Positions 45,896 to 57,218 of a stretch of 64,000 nucleotides of DNA are shown here, in pieces (position 1 is the stretch's first letter; each line of letters starts with the position of its first letter). A program made the position numbers and the translations under genes. The notes under the pieces are model-generated. The model had not been told where the DNA came from and did no database searches. It saw only the letters and a list, made by a program, of their open reading frames with translations. This stretch comes from Halomonas fontilapidosi (GTDB lineage Bacteria; Pseudomonadota; Gammaproteobacteria; Pseudomonadales; Halomonadaceae). Location: assembly GCF_014192285.1 (NCBI RefSeq), contig NZ_JACHXQ010000001.1, forward strand, positions 62,001 through 126,000, read 5' to 3'.

Positions 45896-46357
45896 TCAGT
45901 CGCCGCTCCCGTGGCCCGGGAGGAAACGCTCGATGGCCCCCAGGACCGATATGATCACCAGCGCCATCAGCGTGACCATGCCGGCCAAGGGAAAGTTGTC
46001 GACGCCGGCAGCGACCCCGATGGCGCCGGCCAGCCAGATCGACGCGCCGGTGGTGATGCCATGGACGCTCGCCCCGCTGCGGATGATGCTGCCGGCGCCC
46101 AGAAAGCCGATCCCCCCGATCACCCCCTCGACGATACGGGTGGGATCGATGCGTGCCGAGGGATCACCCTCGGCAGTGGCGTGGAGAATTTCCAGGCCCA
46201 CGATCAGGAAAGCCGCCGCCCCCAGGGCGACCAGCATGTGAGAGCGCAAGCCGGCGGCCTTGCCGCGCAGTTCACGTTCCAGGCCCAGCACCAGCGCCAG
46301 GCCGGCAGCAACGCCCAGGCGAGTGAACATATCGAGCAGCGAGATCTCGGTTTCCAT
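45896..46357 (-). CDS. MgtC/SapB family membrane protein
   Basis: A 153-residue protein with about four membrane segments, carrying the MgtC-family N-terminal signature (RLGVAAGLALVLGLERELRGK, then LRSHMLVALGAA) and GGIGFLGAGSIIR. No C-terminal ACT-like domain, so it is the short form. Related proteins affect Mg2+ and acid stress and bind the F1Fo ATP synthase. AGGAGG site five bases before the ATG. Confidence 0.9.
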   Translation of the reverse strand: METEISLLDMFTRLGVAAGLALVLGLERELRGKAAGLRSHMLVALGAAAFLIVGLEILHATAEGDPSARIDPTRIVEGVIGGIGFLGAGSIIRSGASVHGITTGASIWLAGAIGVAAGVDNFPLAGMVTLMALVIISVLGAIERFLPGHGSGD

Positions 46358-46420
46358 GATGCCTCCTGGAGCCCAGCCGGCCGACCGCCGTGGGTGTGTC
46401 ACTGAATAAAGACGTCGTAG

Positions 46421-46837
46421 TCAATCGCGCCGTCGGTAGGCCCAGACGCGTTGACCATCGGCCAGCCTCACCCGCACACGATCGTAGCGTATGCCAAGCC
46501 GCTCGTAGCGATCCAGGCGCGCCAGTTCGCCGGCGTCGACCTTCAGTACCAGTCCCTCGACGCGCCCTTGAGGCGCCTCTTGCAAGTCGAGGGCGTCACG
46601 CCGGTAGCCTTGCAGCAGGGCGGGTTCGGGATCGCCGACACGCCCGTAGACCAGCCAGCGGACCGGGGCATGGGTGAGGGTGCCATACACGAAGACCCGG
46701 TGCGGGCCTTGCTGGATAGCGGCCAGATGGTCGGGGCGGTCGTAGGTCCAGGGACTGAGCAGGGACAGCCACAGCCAACCCGCCAGGGCCAGCGGGGTGC
46801 CGAGGGCCAGAGGACCCAGCCACTTGAGGGTTCGCAT
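46421..46837 (-). CDS. Gamma-glutamylcyclotransferase (AIG2/YtfP-like) with N-terminal membrane segment
   Basis: A 138-residue protein. One hydrophobic helix (residues 8-28) precedes a YtfP/AIG2 domain: FVYGTLTHAPVRWLVYG, then the conserved Glu in LDRYERLGIRYDR that is the acid/base residue of gamma-glutamylcyclotransferases. Reaction on gamma-glutamylamines or glutathione pieces possible. The membrane segment is uncommon in this family. Confidence 0.83.
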   Translation of the reverse strand: MRTLKWLGPLALGTPLALAGWLWLSLLSPWTYDRPDHLAAIQQGPHRVFVYGTLTHAPVRWLVYGRVGDPEPALLQGYRRDALDLQEAPQGRVEGLVLKVDAGELARLDRYERLGIRYDRVRVRLADGQRVWAYRRRD

Positions 46838-46953
46838 CGAGCATCCTTGTCATGGGCCAAGGGCTATCCTGCCATGGTCGGGCCGATGACTTAAGACATC
46901 GAAACCGCTCTGCTAGGATGAATCTTCCCCTTATGACATCCAGGAGGTGCCCC

Positions 46954-47547
46954 ATGAGCCAGGCGAATCGCGACGATGTGGATTTCCGGGCACTGATGGA
47001 GGATGTACGGCCCCTGCGCGGCACCACCAATCGGGCCGACCCCCAGCGAGGCCGGCGCGCGCCCAGCGAGGCCCAGCTGGCCAGGCGCGAGAGTGCCGCG
47101 GCCGAGACCTCGGGCGGCGACTTCCTTTCCGATGATTTCGTCGACCTGGTGCCACCCTTTGACCCCTTGGCTTTCCGCCGTGACGGCATCCAGCAGGGCG
47201 TCATCGACCGTCTGCGCCACGGCGGCTATCCGGTTCAGGCCAGCCTGCATCTGCTGCGTCGGCCGCTCGAGGAGAGCCGGCGGCTTCTCCCCCCTTTCAT
47301 CCGCGAGGCCTATGCCCACGACCTGCGCTCGGTGTTGATCGTCCATGGCCGGGGCCGCGAGATCGACAGCCCACCCAACGTCCTGCGCTCCTACCTGGCG
47401 AAGTGGCTCGGTGCCTTCGATGAGGTACAGGCCTTCATGTCGGCGAGTCAGGCAGACGGTGGCCTGGGCGCGACCTGGGTGATGCTGCGCAAGAGCGAGC
47501 GTGCGAGGTCGGCAAATCGGGAGCGTCAGCAGAAGCGGCGCGGCTAA
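46954..47547 (+). CDS. Smr-domain protein (SmrA-like)
   Basis: A 197-residue protein with a C-terminal Smr domain: the typical SLHLLRRPLEESRRLLPPFI and LIVHGRGREIDSPPNVLRSYL. Smr proteins are nucleases, of DNA in older work and of RNA in ribosome rescue (SmrB) more recently. E. coli SmrA (YdaL) and SmrB are both of similar size; which orthologue this is was not settled. AGGAGGTG site before the ATG. Confidence 0.88.
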   Translation: MSQANRDDVDFRALMEDVRPLRGTTNRADPQRGRRAPSEAQLARRESAAAETSGGDFLSDDFVDLVPPFDPLAFRRDGIQQGVIDRLRHGGYPVQASLHLLRRPLEESRRLLPPFIREAYAHDLRSVLIVHGRGREIDSPPNVLRSYLAKWLGAFDEVQAFMSASQADGGLGATWVMLRKSERARSANRERQQKRRG

Positions 47548-47565
47548 GGCGCACGCTAACACGAC

Positions 47566-47589
47566 GCTGCCGGCCCTCGGGCCGGCAGC
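47566..47589. terminator. Bidirectional terminator between the Smr gene and the DUF934 gene
   Basis: An 11-base-pair perfect stem (GCTGCCGGCCC and its complement) with a two-base centre, 19 bases after the Smr stop and 26 after the DUF934 stop. Confidence 0.6.
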
Positions 47590-47615
47590 ACACTCAGTCA
47601 GAGAGCGTGGGTCAC

Positions 47616-48146
47616 TCAGGCCATCGCGGGTTGCCTGCGCCGCTGCGCAAGTTCACGCATCCGCCGGCGAAATAGCGGCTCGGGGTCGTCAGTGCCGGGC
47701 TGGTAGCCCCGACTGAAGGTGTAGAGGGCGCGCAGGGCGTCCTCGACAACCTGGTCTTCGCGCAGCGAGAAGGCATTGACGCCGCAGCGGGACATGTAGA
47801 ACAGCTGGTCGATCAGTACATCGCCCACGGCGCGAATCTGCCCTCGATAGCCGTGTCGCTCGCGCAGCAGCCGCGCGATGCTGTAGCCCCGGCCATCGGT
47901 GAATTTCGGAAAGTCGATGGCCACCAACGGGGCTTCCTGCAATTCGGCGGCAAGGGCTGGCGTGAGCTCGGTGTCGCTGGACAGCCAGGGGGCCAGGTCG
48001 TCGCGACGACCGGCCGCCTGCCACACCGCCAGGGGCACCAGGGCGGGACCCTGTGCCGGGGCGGTCTCGTCGTCATGGCGGACCCAGGAATCCTCGACCA
48101 GATGACGATCGACGATCAGCGGACGAGTGACGGTCTGCTCAGGCAT
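47616..48146 (-). CDS. DUF934 protein, sulfite reductase partner
   Basis: A 176-residue protein of the DUF934 (COG3749) family, found directly after cysI in many proteobacteria. Conserved block: VAIDFPKFTDGRGYSIARLLRER, then GDVLIDQLFYMSRCGVNAF. Presumed to assist sulfite reduction; mechanism unknown. The start at 48146 (MPEQTV) is seven bases after AAGGAG; a GTG two codons earlier is too close to that site. Overlaps cysI by eight bases. Confidence 0.88.
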   Translation of the reverse strand: MPEQTVTRPLIVDRHLVEDSWVRHDDETAPAQGPALVPLAVWQAAGRRDDLAPWLSSDTELTPALAAELQEAPLVAIDFPKFTDGRGYSIARLLRERHGYRGQIRAVGDVLIDQLFYMSRCGVNAFSLREDQVVEDALRALYTFSRGYQPGTDDPEPLFRRRMRELAQRRRQPAMA

Positions 48147-49791
48147 AGACACGCTCCTTGAAGGGTTTGAGGCCGATACGACGATAGGTGTCGAGGAAGG
48201 TCTCGTCCGCGGTTCGCTCGCCGACGTAGACCTGCAGCAGCTTGTCGATCACCTCCGGCACATCCTCGCGGAAGAAGGAGGGCCCTAAGATCTTGCCCAG
48301 CGAGGTGCCGTTACCCTGGCTGCCGCCCAGCGAGATCTGGTAGTACTCCTCGCCCTTCTTGTCGACGCCGAGGATGCCGATGTGGCCGACATGATGGTGT
48401 CCGCAGGCATTCATACAGCCGGAGATGTTGAGCTCCAGCGGGCCCAGGTCATAGAGGAAGTCGAGGTCCTCGAAGCGCTCCTGGATGGCGTGGGCGACCG
48501 GGATCGACTTGGCGTTGGCCAGGCCGCAGTAGTCGCCACCGGGGCAGCAGATAAGGTCGGCCAGGGTACCCACCGTGGGGTTGGCCATGCCCAGCGCCTC
48601 CAGTTGCTGCCAGAGTGCTTCCAGACGGTCCACCGGCACGTCGGTCAACACCAGGTTCTGCTCGTGGGTGACCCGCAGCTCTCCATAGCCGAACGCATCG
48701 GCCAGATCGGCGATAGCCGCCATCTGCTCCGAGGTAACGTCCCCGGGGGAATGCTCGCGACGCTTCAGCGAGAGGGTCACGGCCTTGTAGCCGGCCACCT
48801 TGTGGTCGGTGACGTTATTGGTGACGAAGCGCGCGAAGGCACGGTTCTCGCCGCGCAGGCGCTCGTAGGCATCGATGGCCTCGGCCGACACTTCGCGGCG
48901 CGGCGGCTCGACGAAGTGCTCGGCCACGGCCTCGACGGCCTCCTCGGTCAGAGTCTGGGGGCCGTCCTTGAGATGCGCCCACTCCGCCTCGACGCGGCGA
49001 CGGAATTCGTCGACGCCCAGCGCCTTGACCAGAATCTTGATGCGCGCCTTGAACTTGTTGTCGCGACGGCCGAACTGGTTGTAGACCCGCACCAGCGCTT
49101 CCAGATAGGTCAGCAGGTGCTGCCAGGGCAGGTCCTCGTGGATCACTTCGCCGATCATCGGCGTACGGCCCAGGCCCCCGCCGGCCAGCACCTTGACGCG
49201 CACCTCGCCATCGCGGTCCCGCCACAGCCGCAGGCCCACGTCATGCACCTGAATGGCGGCACGGTCCTCGACGGCGCCGCTCACGGCAATCTTGAACTTG
49301 CGCGGCAGATAGGCGAACTCCGGGTGAAACGTCGACCACTGGCGAATCAGCTCGCACCAGGGGCGCGGGTCGACCTCCTCGTCGGCAGCCACCCCGGAGA
49401 ACTGGTCGGTGGTGGTGTTACGAATGTCGTTCCCGCTGGTCTGTATAGCGTGCATCTGCACGCTGGCGAGATCGGCCAGGATATCTGGCACGTCCTCGAG
49501 CTTCGGCCAGTTCAGCTGCAGGTTGGTGCGGGTGGTGAAATGGCCATAGCCGCGATCGTAGCGCGCGGCAATCTCGCCCAGCTTGCGCAGCTGATAGGAG
49601 GCCAACATGCCGTAGGGAATGGCGATGCGCAGCATCGGCGCATAGCGCTGGATGTAGAGGCCATTCTGCACGCGTAACGGCAGGAACTCTTCCTCGCTGA
49701 TGCGTCCCGCGAGATAGCGACGCATCTGGTCGCGGAACTGGGCGACGCGTTCATCGACCAGAGTCTGATCGTGGGTGTCGTAACGGTACAT
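48139..49791 (-). CDS. cysI: Sulfite reductase hemoprotein (siroheme, 4Fe-4S; ferredoxin-linked type)
   Basis: A 550-residue nitrite/sulfite reductase. The siroheme-iron-sulfur ligands are present as CCPGGDYC and SGCMNAC, and the substrate region near TRTNLQLNWPKLEDV carries the conserved Arg. Assignment as sulfite reductase rests on its partner DUF934 gene and no cysJ, which suggests a ferredoxin or other donor instead of CysJ flavoprotein. Nitrite reduction cannot be excluded from the sequence. Starts at 49791; a predicted promoter is upstream. Confidence 0.9.
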   Translation of the reverse strand: MYRYDTHDQTLVDERVAQFRDQMRRYLAGRISEEEFLPLRVQNGLYIQRYAPMLRIAIPYGMLASYQLRKLGEIAARYDRGYGHFTTRTNLQLNWPKLEDVPDILADLASVQMHAIQTSGNDIRNTTTDQFSGVAADEEVDPRPWCELIRQWSTFHPEFAYLPRKFKIAVSGAVEDRAAIQVHDVGLRLWRDRDGEVRVKVLAGGGLGRTPMIGEVIHEDLPWQHLLTYLEALVRVYNQFGRRDNKFKARIKILVKALGVDEFRRRVEAEWAHLKDGPQTLTEEAVEAVAEHFVEPPRREVSAEAIDAYERLRGENRAFARFVTNNVTDHKVAGYKAVTLSLKRREHSPGDVTSEQMAAIADLADAFGYGELRVTHEQNLVLTDVPVDRLEALWQQLEALGMANPTVGTLADLICCPGGDYCGLANAKSIPVAHAIQERFEDLDFLYDLGPLELNISGCMNACGHHHVGHIGILGVDKKGEEYYQISLGGSQGNGTSLGKILGPSFFREDVPEVIDKLLQVYVGERTADETFLDTYRRIGLKPFKERVYA

Positions 49792-49850
49792 TCAGCGCAT
49801 TCCTGATACTGGGAAGTGGCGGATATGGGGGCCACCTTACCGCCTGGCGT

Positions 49851-49890
49851 TTATTCTAGAAAAGAATAAATATTCATAGTTTATATGCAA
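49851..49890 (-). promoter_or_regulatory. Predicted cysI promoter with overlapping inverted repeats
   Basis: On the minus strand TTGCAT (49890-49885) and TATTCT (49868-49863) lie 16 bases apart. Overlapping them are TTATTCT-AGAAA-AGAATAA (49851-49869) and GAATA-AA-TATTC (49864-49875). AT-rich repeats of this kind are typical of LysR-type targets such as CysB, but no consensus match is claimed. Confidence 0.4.
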
Positions 49891-49908
49891 AATGGAATGA
49901 CGGCGGCG

Positions 49909-51237
49909 TCAGATGACCAGTGCCTGCCAATGCCGCCGCTGCCAGATCAGCACGAAACCGATCGAGTTGAGGCAGCGATAGCCGAGCTGCACCCACCAGA
50001 TACCGACGAGGCCGTGGTCGAGTACGACCCCCACCCACCAGGCGAGTGGCAGGAAGACCAGCCACTGTAGGAGCAGGGTCATGGCCATCACCGTACGATG
50101 GGCGCCGGCCCCCAGCAGGGCCTGCGCGAAGACCAGCGCGGCGGCATCCAGCACGATCATCAGCGCGGTGAGCTGGAGCGGCAACCGGCCGATGGCAACA
50201 AGGTCCGGGTCGTGAAGGAAGAGGGCCAACACGGTTTCGGGAAACAGCGCCATCGGCAGGGCCAGCAGCGCCAGGCAGGGCCAGGCCAGATGCACCACCT
50301 CCCAGCCCCAGCGGTGTGCCTCGTCACGTGCCTGACGCCCCAGGGCCTCACCGACCAGGCTCATGGCTGCCATGCCAAGGCCCACGCCGGGCAGGATCAG
50401 CAGTAGCGAGAGGTTGACCAGCACGTGGCCCACGGCAACGCTGGCGGTGCCGATCTGACCGAGAATCCAGAACAGCACGGCATAGCCGGTGGCAAACCAG
50501 ATCTGCTGGAAGGAGTGAGGCGTGGCGAGGCGCAAGGTGGTGACCAGTGTCTCATGTCGCGGCCAGCCGACGAGAAAGCCGCTGGTGGTCGCATGGCGCA
50601 CGCTCAACGTGGCCCAAATGACGAGCCCGACGAACAGCGACAGGCTGGTGCCGGCACCCGCGCCGGCCGCCCCCATGTGCGGCAGGCCCCAGAGACCGAA
50701 GATCAGGCCGAGACTCGCGATTACATTCACGGCGTGCATCACCAGGATAATGCGCAGGTAGAGGCCGGTCTGCTGGATGCCGTTCCAGTAGCCACGGAAG
50801 CAGAAGATCATTGCCACCGGGATCAGCGAGAGGATTCGCCAGCGAAAGTAGGCCACCGCCTCGCCCGTGACCGCCGGGTCCTGATTGATCAGCGCGAGCA
50901 GACGTGGCGCCTGCCAGAGGCAGAGCAGGGTCAGAGGCACGGCCACCGCAAATGCAATCATCAGCCCCGCGTTGAGCGCCATGGCGCGCTGTGTCCAGTC
51001 CTGTTCGCCGTGGCGTCGTGCCGTCTGAGCCTGGACGCCGGAAGAGAGCCCGAAGACCACGGCGGTGATCAGGAAGGCGGCATAGCCGCCGATGCCCACG
51101 CCGGCCAGCGGCACCTCGCCGAGCGAACCCACCAGGGCCGCGTCGATCAGGTTGAGCAGGCTCTGAGTGAGCATGCCGGCGATGATCGGCAGGGCGAGGC
51201 GCAGGATCGTCTGGCGGCGAGTGGGCTCGGGCAGCAT
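49909..51237 (-). CDS. MATE-family multidrug/sodium exporter
   Basis: A 442-residue membrane protein with twelve hydrophobic helices in two halves, of the MATE (NorM/DinF) superfamily. The N-terminal half starts ILRLALPIIAGMLTQSLLNLIDAALVGSLG and the second half has the family SFQQIWFATGYAVLFWILG. It resembles the DinF branch. Substrate and ion are unknown. It lies 51 bases behind metH, same strand. Confidence 0.9.
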   Translation of the reverse strand: MLPEPTRRQTILRLALPIIAGMLTQSLLNLIDAALVGSLGEVPLAGVGIGGYAAFLITAVVFGLSSGVQAQTARRHGEQDWTQRAMALNAGLMIAFAVAVPLTLLCLWQAPRLLALINQDPAVTGEAVAYFRWRILSLIPVAMIFCFRGYWNGIQQTGLYLRIILVMHAVNVIASLGLIFGLWGLPHMGAAGAGAGTSLSLFVGLVIWATLSVRHATTSGFLVGWPRHETLVTTLRLATPHSFQQIWFATGYAVLFWILGQIGTASVAVGHVLVNLSLLLILPGVGLGMAAMSLVGEALGRQARDEAHRWGWEVVHLAWPCLALLALPMALFPETVLALFLHDPDLVAIGRLPLQLTALMIVLDAAALVFAQALLGAGAHRTVMAMTLLLQWLVFLPLAWWVGVVLDHGLVGIWWVQLGYRCLNSIGFVLIWQRRHWQALVI

Positions 51238-51261
51238 CGTCTTCCGGGCACATGAGGAGAG

Positions 51262-51283
51262 GCGGCCCGCCGCAGTGGGCCGC
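51262..51283 (-). terminator. Weak hairpin between metH and the MATE gene
   Basis: GCGGCCC and GGGCCGC, seven base pairs with an 8-base loop, in the 51-base gap. No T-run, so at most partial termination. Confidence 0.3.
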
Positions 51284-51288
51284 AGGAA

Positions 51289-55002
<3,714 letters not shown>

Positions 55003-55312
55003 GGGTCGAGGCAATCTCCAGCGTGAATACGAGTCGGGGTCGAACCGGCAGCGGGGCGCCTGAGGCGTCTTGTCGGGGGGATACGCTGCGGGCGCAGGGC
55101 GGTGCTGCTCAACCTCGGGATGTCGGGCAGGCCGCCGGGTAAGGCGCCCATCGTAACAAAAGCCTCGACGCCGGGGCAGGGGGCAGGCTAAAACCCAGCA
55201 TTTCACTCGGGATTGTGTCGATCGCGCTGGTCGCTTACCATTGAGACATCACACTTTGCGTACCTGTCGCGCCTCAGCCCTTGGCGCGGCGCGTCACGAT
55301 AGCGAGAGCACC
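55003..55312. promoter_or_regulatory. Divergent control region between metH and nfuA
   Basis: 310 bases without a supported gene. A good nfuA promoter is seen: TTGTGT (55213-55218), 17 bases, TACCAT (55236-55241). On the metH side the sequence is GC-rich with no convincing -10 or -35 and no riboswitch consensus that I could match; its leader would be up to about 150 bases. A partial resemblance to an SAH riboswitch was examined and rejected. Confidence 0.4.
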
Positions 55313-55903
55313 ATGAGCGACAGCATCCAGATCACCGACAGTGCCCAGGACTACCTTGCCGAACTGCTCGAGAAGCAGAATGTCGAGGGTATCGCGGTCC
55401 GTATCTTCATCACCCAGCCGGGCACCCCCTACGCCGAGACCTGCCTGGCCTACTGCCGGCCCGGCGAGGAAGAACCCAGCGACGAGCTGCTGGAGCTGGA
55501 GAAGATCCGTGTCTACCTGGACAAGAACAGCCTGCCGTTCCTCGAGGAGGCGGTGGTCGACTTCAATGCCGACCGCATGGGCGGCCAGCTGACCATCAAG
55601 GCCCCCAATGCCAAGATGCCCAAGGTCAATGCCGACAGCCCGCTGGAGGATCGCGTCAACTATATCCTCTACAGCGAGATCAACCCGGGGCTGGCCTCTC
55701 ACGGTGGCGAAATCAAGCTGATCGAGCTCACCGATGACCAGGTTGCGGTGCTGGCCTTCGGTGGCGGCTGCCAGGGCTGTGCCGCGGTCGACCTGACACT
55801 CAAGGACGGCGTGGAGAGGACTCTGCTGGAGCGTATCCCGGAACTCGCCGGCATCCGCGACGTCACCGACCACACGGACACCACCAACGCCTACTATCGC
55901 TAG
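55313..55903 (+). CDS. nfuA: Fe-S biogenesis carrier NfuA
   Basis: A 196-residue two-domain protein: a degenerate A-type domain (residues 1-95) and a Nfu domain with the cluster-binding pair C153 and C156 ([11 protein letters not shown]). It carries 4Fe-4S clusters to client enzymes, especially under oxidative or iron stress. Start at 55313 (MSDSIQIT) fits the family; the frame extends upstream without homology. Length matches E. coli NfuA (191). Confidence 0.94.
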   Translation: MSDSIQITDSAQDYLAELLEKQNVEGIAVRIFITQPGTPYAETCLAYCRPGEEEPSDELLELEKIRVYLDKNSLPFLEEAVVDFNADRMGGQLTIKAPNAKMPKVNADSPLEDRVNYILYSEINPGLASHGGEIKLIELTDDQVAVLAFGGGCQGCAAVDLTLKDGVERTLLERIPELAGIRDVTDHTDTTNAYYR

Positions 55904-55917
55904 ACGCTCAGGCTCCC

Positions 55918-55941
55918 CGGCGGGGTGAGAAACTCCCGCCG
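55918..55941. terminator. Possible hairpin between nfuA and the kfrA-like gene
   Basis: CGGCGGG and CCCGCCG, seven base pairs around a ten-base loop, 15 bases after the nfuA stop. Weak. Confidence 0.3.
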
Positions 55942-55966
55942 AGTCGCGTCGACAGGTTTTCTACCC

Positions 55967-57007
55967 TCACTTCGCGTCCGTTGACGAAGGCTCCGCACCC
56001 GCGGGGCCTTCGTCGTTTTCACCGGCCTCGTCTTCGCTCTGCGCCGCCACCGGTGCCTGCCAGAGGCAGCGGTGAAGCTGGGTCTCCAGATCCCGCAGCC
56101 GGCGCGTCTGCTCCTCCAGCAGCTGCTTCTGTTCATCGATGCGCGCCTGCATCAATGCCTGCTCGTGCCGCAGCGTCCGGGTTCGCTCCTCGGCCTGATG
56201 GCGCGCCCATTCGGTCTCGCGATGGCGTTTCTCCTCGTCGGCCAGGGCGCCACGCGCCTCCTGAACCAACTGCTGCGCGCGCTCCAGACGCGCCTCTAGC
56301 TGCTGCAACCGCTGGGCATGGCGTTTCTCGGCAGCCTGCCGCTCCTGTCGCGCTTCGTCCACCAGCCCCATCAGGCGCGCCTCGCTGGTCTCGTGACGCT
56401 TCTCCTCGCGGGCCAGGCGCTGCCGATGGCGGTCGGCCTGTTCCGTCAAGGCGTCCTGTTGCTCGCGCGTCTGGCGTTCATGTGCCTGCTGCAGGCTCGC
56501 CAGCTGCGATTCCAGGCGCGCCTGCCGCGCGGCGAGCTTCGCCTCGCGTTCGGCCAGGACGTCACGCTCCGATGCACGGCGCGCCAGCTCGCCGCTCTGC
56601 TCCTCCAAGCGCTGTTCGGTCCGCGCCAAGTGCGCCGCCAGTGCCGACTCTCGCTGCTCGGCATCCTCGGCCCGCCGCATGGCGTCGCCGGCATCCTCTC
56701 GCGCCGACGCCACCCGGCTCTCGGCCTCCTCGCGGTAATGGGCAAGCCCCTCGTTGGCTGACGACTGGGCCTTTTCCCATAGCGACTCCGCGAGCTCCTG
56801 CAGGGCCTCGGGCATGCCCCGGGGCGGGGGCAGGTCGCGATTCTCCTCACGCCGTGCGCGCCACTCCCTCAGGTGCTCGCTGATGGTCGTGAAGCTGCCG
56901 GTGCCCAGCACCTCGCGCACCTTGTGCACGCTGGGCGCCTCTCCTTTCTCCAGCAGGGCATCGATGGCCCGCTGGACATCCTCATACCGCACGCCGCTGC
57001 GCGCCAT
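55967..57007 (-). CDS. KfrA-like DNA-binding coiled-coil protein
   Basis: A 346-residue protein with an N-terminal KfrA_N helix-turn-helix domain (residues 1-60, with YEDVQRAIDALLEKGEAPSV and GSFTTISEHLREWR) followed by about 240 residues of nearly unbroken Glu/Arg/Gln-rich coiled coil and an acidic tail. KfrA of plasmids binds operators through this domain and forms long coiled-coil filaments that aid partition. Here it is chromosomal and divergent from a tyrosine recombinase gene. It probably represses its own promoter through the palindrome at 57091-57114. Base composition is like its neighbours. Confidence 0.85.
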   Translation of the reverse strand: MARSGVRYEDVQRAIDALLEKGEAPSVHKVREVLGTGSFTTISEHLREWRARREENRDLPPPRGMPEALQELAESLWEKAQSSANEGLAHYREEAESRVASAREDAGDAMRRAEDAEQRESALAAHLARTEQRLEEQSGELARRASERDVLAEREAKLAARQARLESQLASLQQAHERQTREQQDALTEQADRHRQRLAREEKRHETSEARLMGLVDEARQERQAAEKRHAQRLQQLEARLERAQQLVQEARGALADEEKRHRETEWARHQAEERTRTLRHEQALMQARIDEQKQLLEEQTRRLRDLETQLHRCLWQAPVAAQSEDEAGENDEGPAGAEPSSTDAK

Positions 57008-57081
57008 GGTCGTGTCCTCGTGGTTGTCTGCCGGGGCTGCCCTGGGTTTTCGAGAGCAGTGTACCCGTGGGTGGCCTGATA

Positions 57082-57114
57082 TTGAAGATAATTACGTAAT
57101 ACGTTATATGTAAT
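57082..57114. promoter_or_regulatory. Divergent promoter and 24-base imperfect palindrome of the kfrA/recombinase pair
   Basis: Predicted recombinase promoter: TTGAAG (57082-57087), 17 bases, TATATG (57105-57110). A 24-base imperfect palindrome at 57091-57114 starts with the perfect ATTACGTAAT (57091-57100); 9 of 12 base pairs match. It overlaps this promoter and the probable minus-strand kfrA promoter (a -10-like TATCTT next to the palindrome). An AT-rich island in GC-rich DNA. Confidence 0.5.
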
Positions 57115-57136
57115 TTTATTTACGGCATTTGGAAAA

Positions 57137-57164
57137 AATCAAGATTACGCGGCTTATCTTGATT
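57137..57164. repeat. Perfect 9-base inverted repeat with 10-base centre, recombinase-core-like
   Basis: AATCAAGAT, ten bases, then ATCTTGATT. Two inverted arms around a short centre is the layout of tyrosine-recombinase core sites (typically 9-13-base arms and a 6-8-base centre), though this centre is slightly long. It lies 55 bases ahead of the recombinase start, after its predicted promoter, so it could alternatively be an operator or an RNA hairpin in the leader. Confidence 0.4.
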
Positions 57165-57218
57165 ATTGCGCGCGTAAGGCCGGATACTGTCCCGCAAGGC
57201 GCAAGGAGAGAGGCGAGC

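Noticed and set aside
55003-55206. Possible SAH riboswitch in the metH leader
   Set aside because: The minus strand contains CCGAGGTTGAGCAGC, vaguely like the SAH riboswitch core, but the conserved GAGGAGCGCUGC segment and the matching downstream pairing partner are not there.
57129-57218. N-terminal extension of the recombinase from a TTG at 57129
   Set aside because: It would translate through the inverted repeat and the AT-rich leader; AAGGAG is placed for the ATG at 57219.
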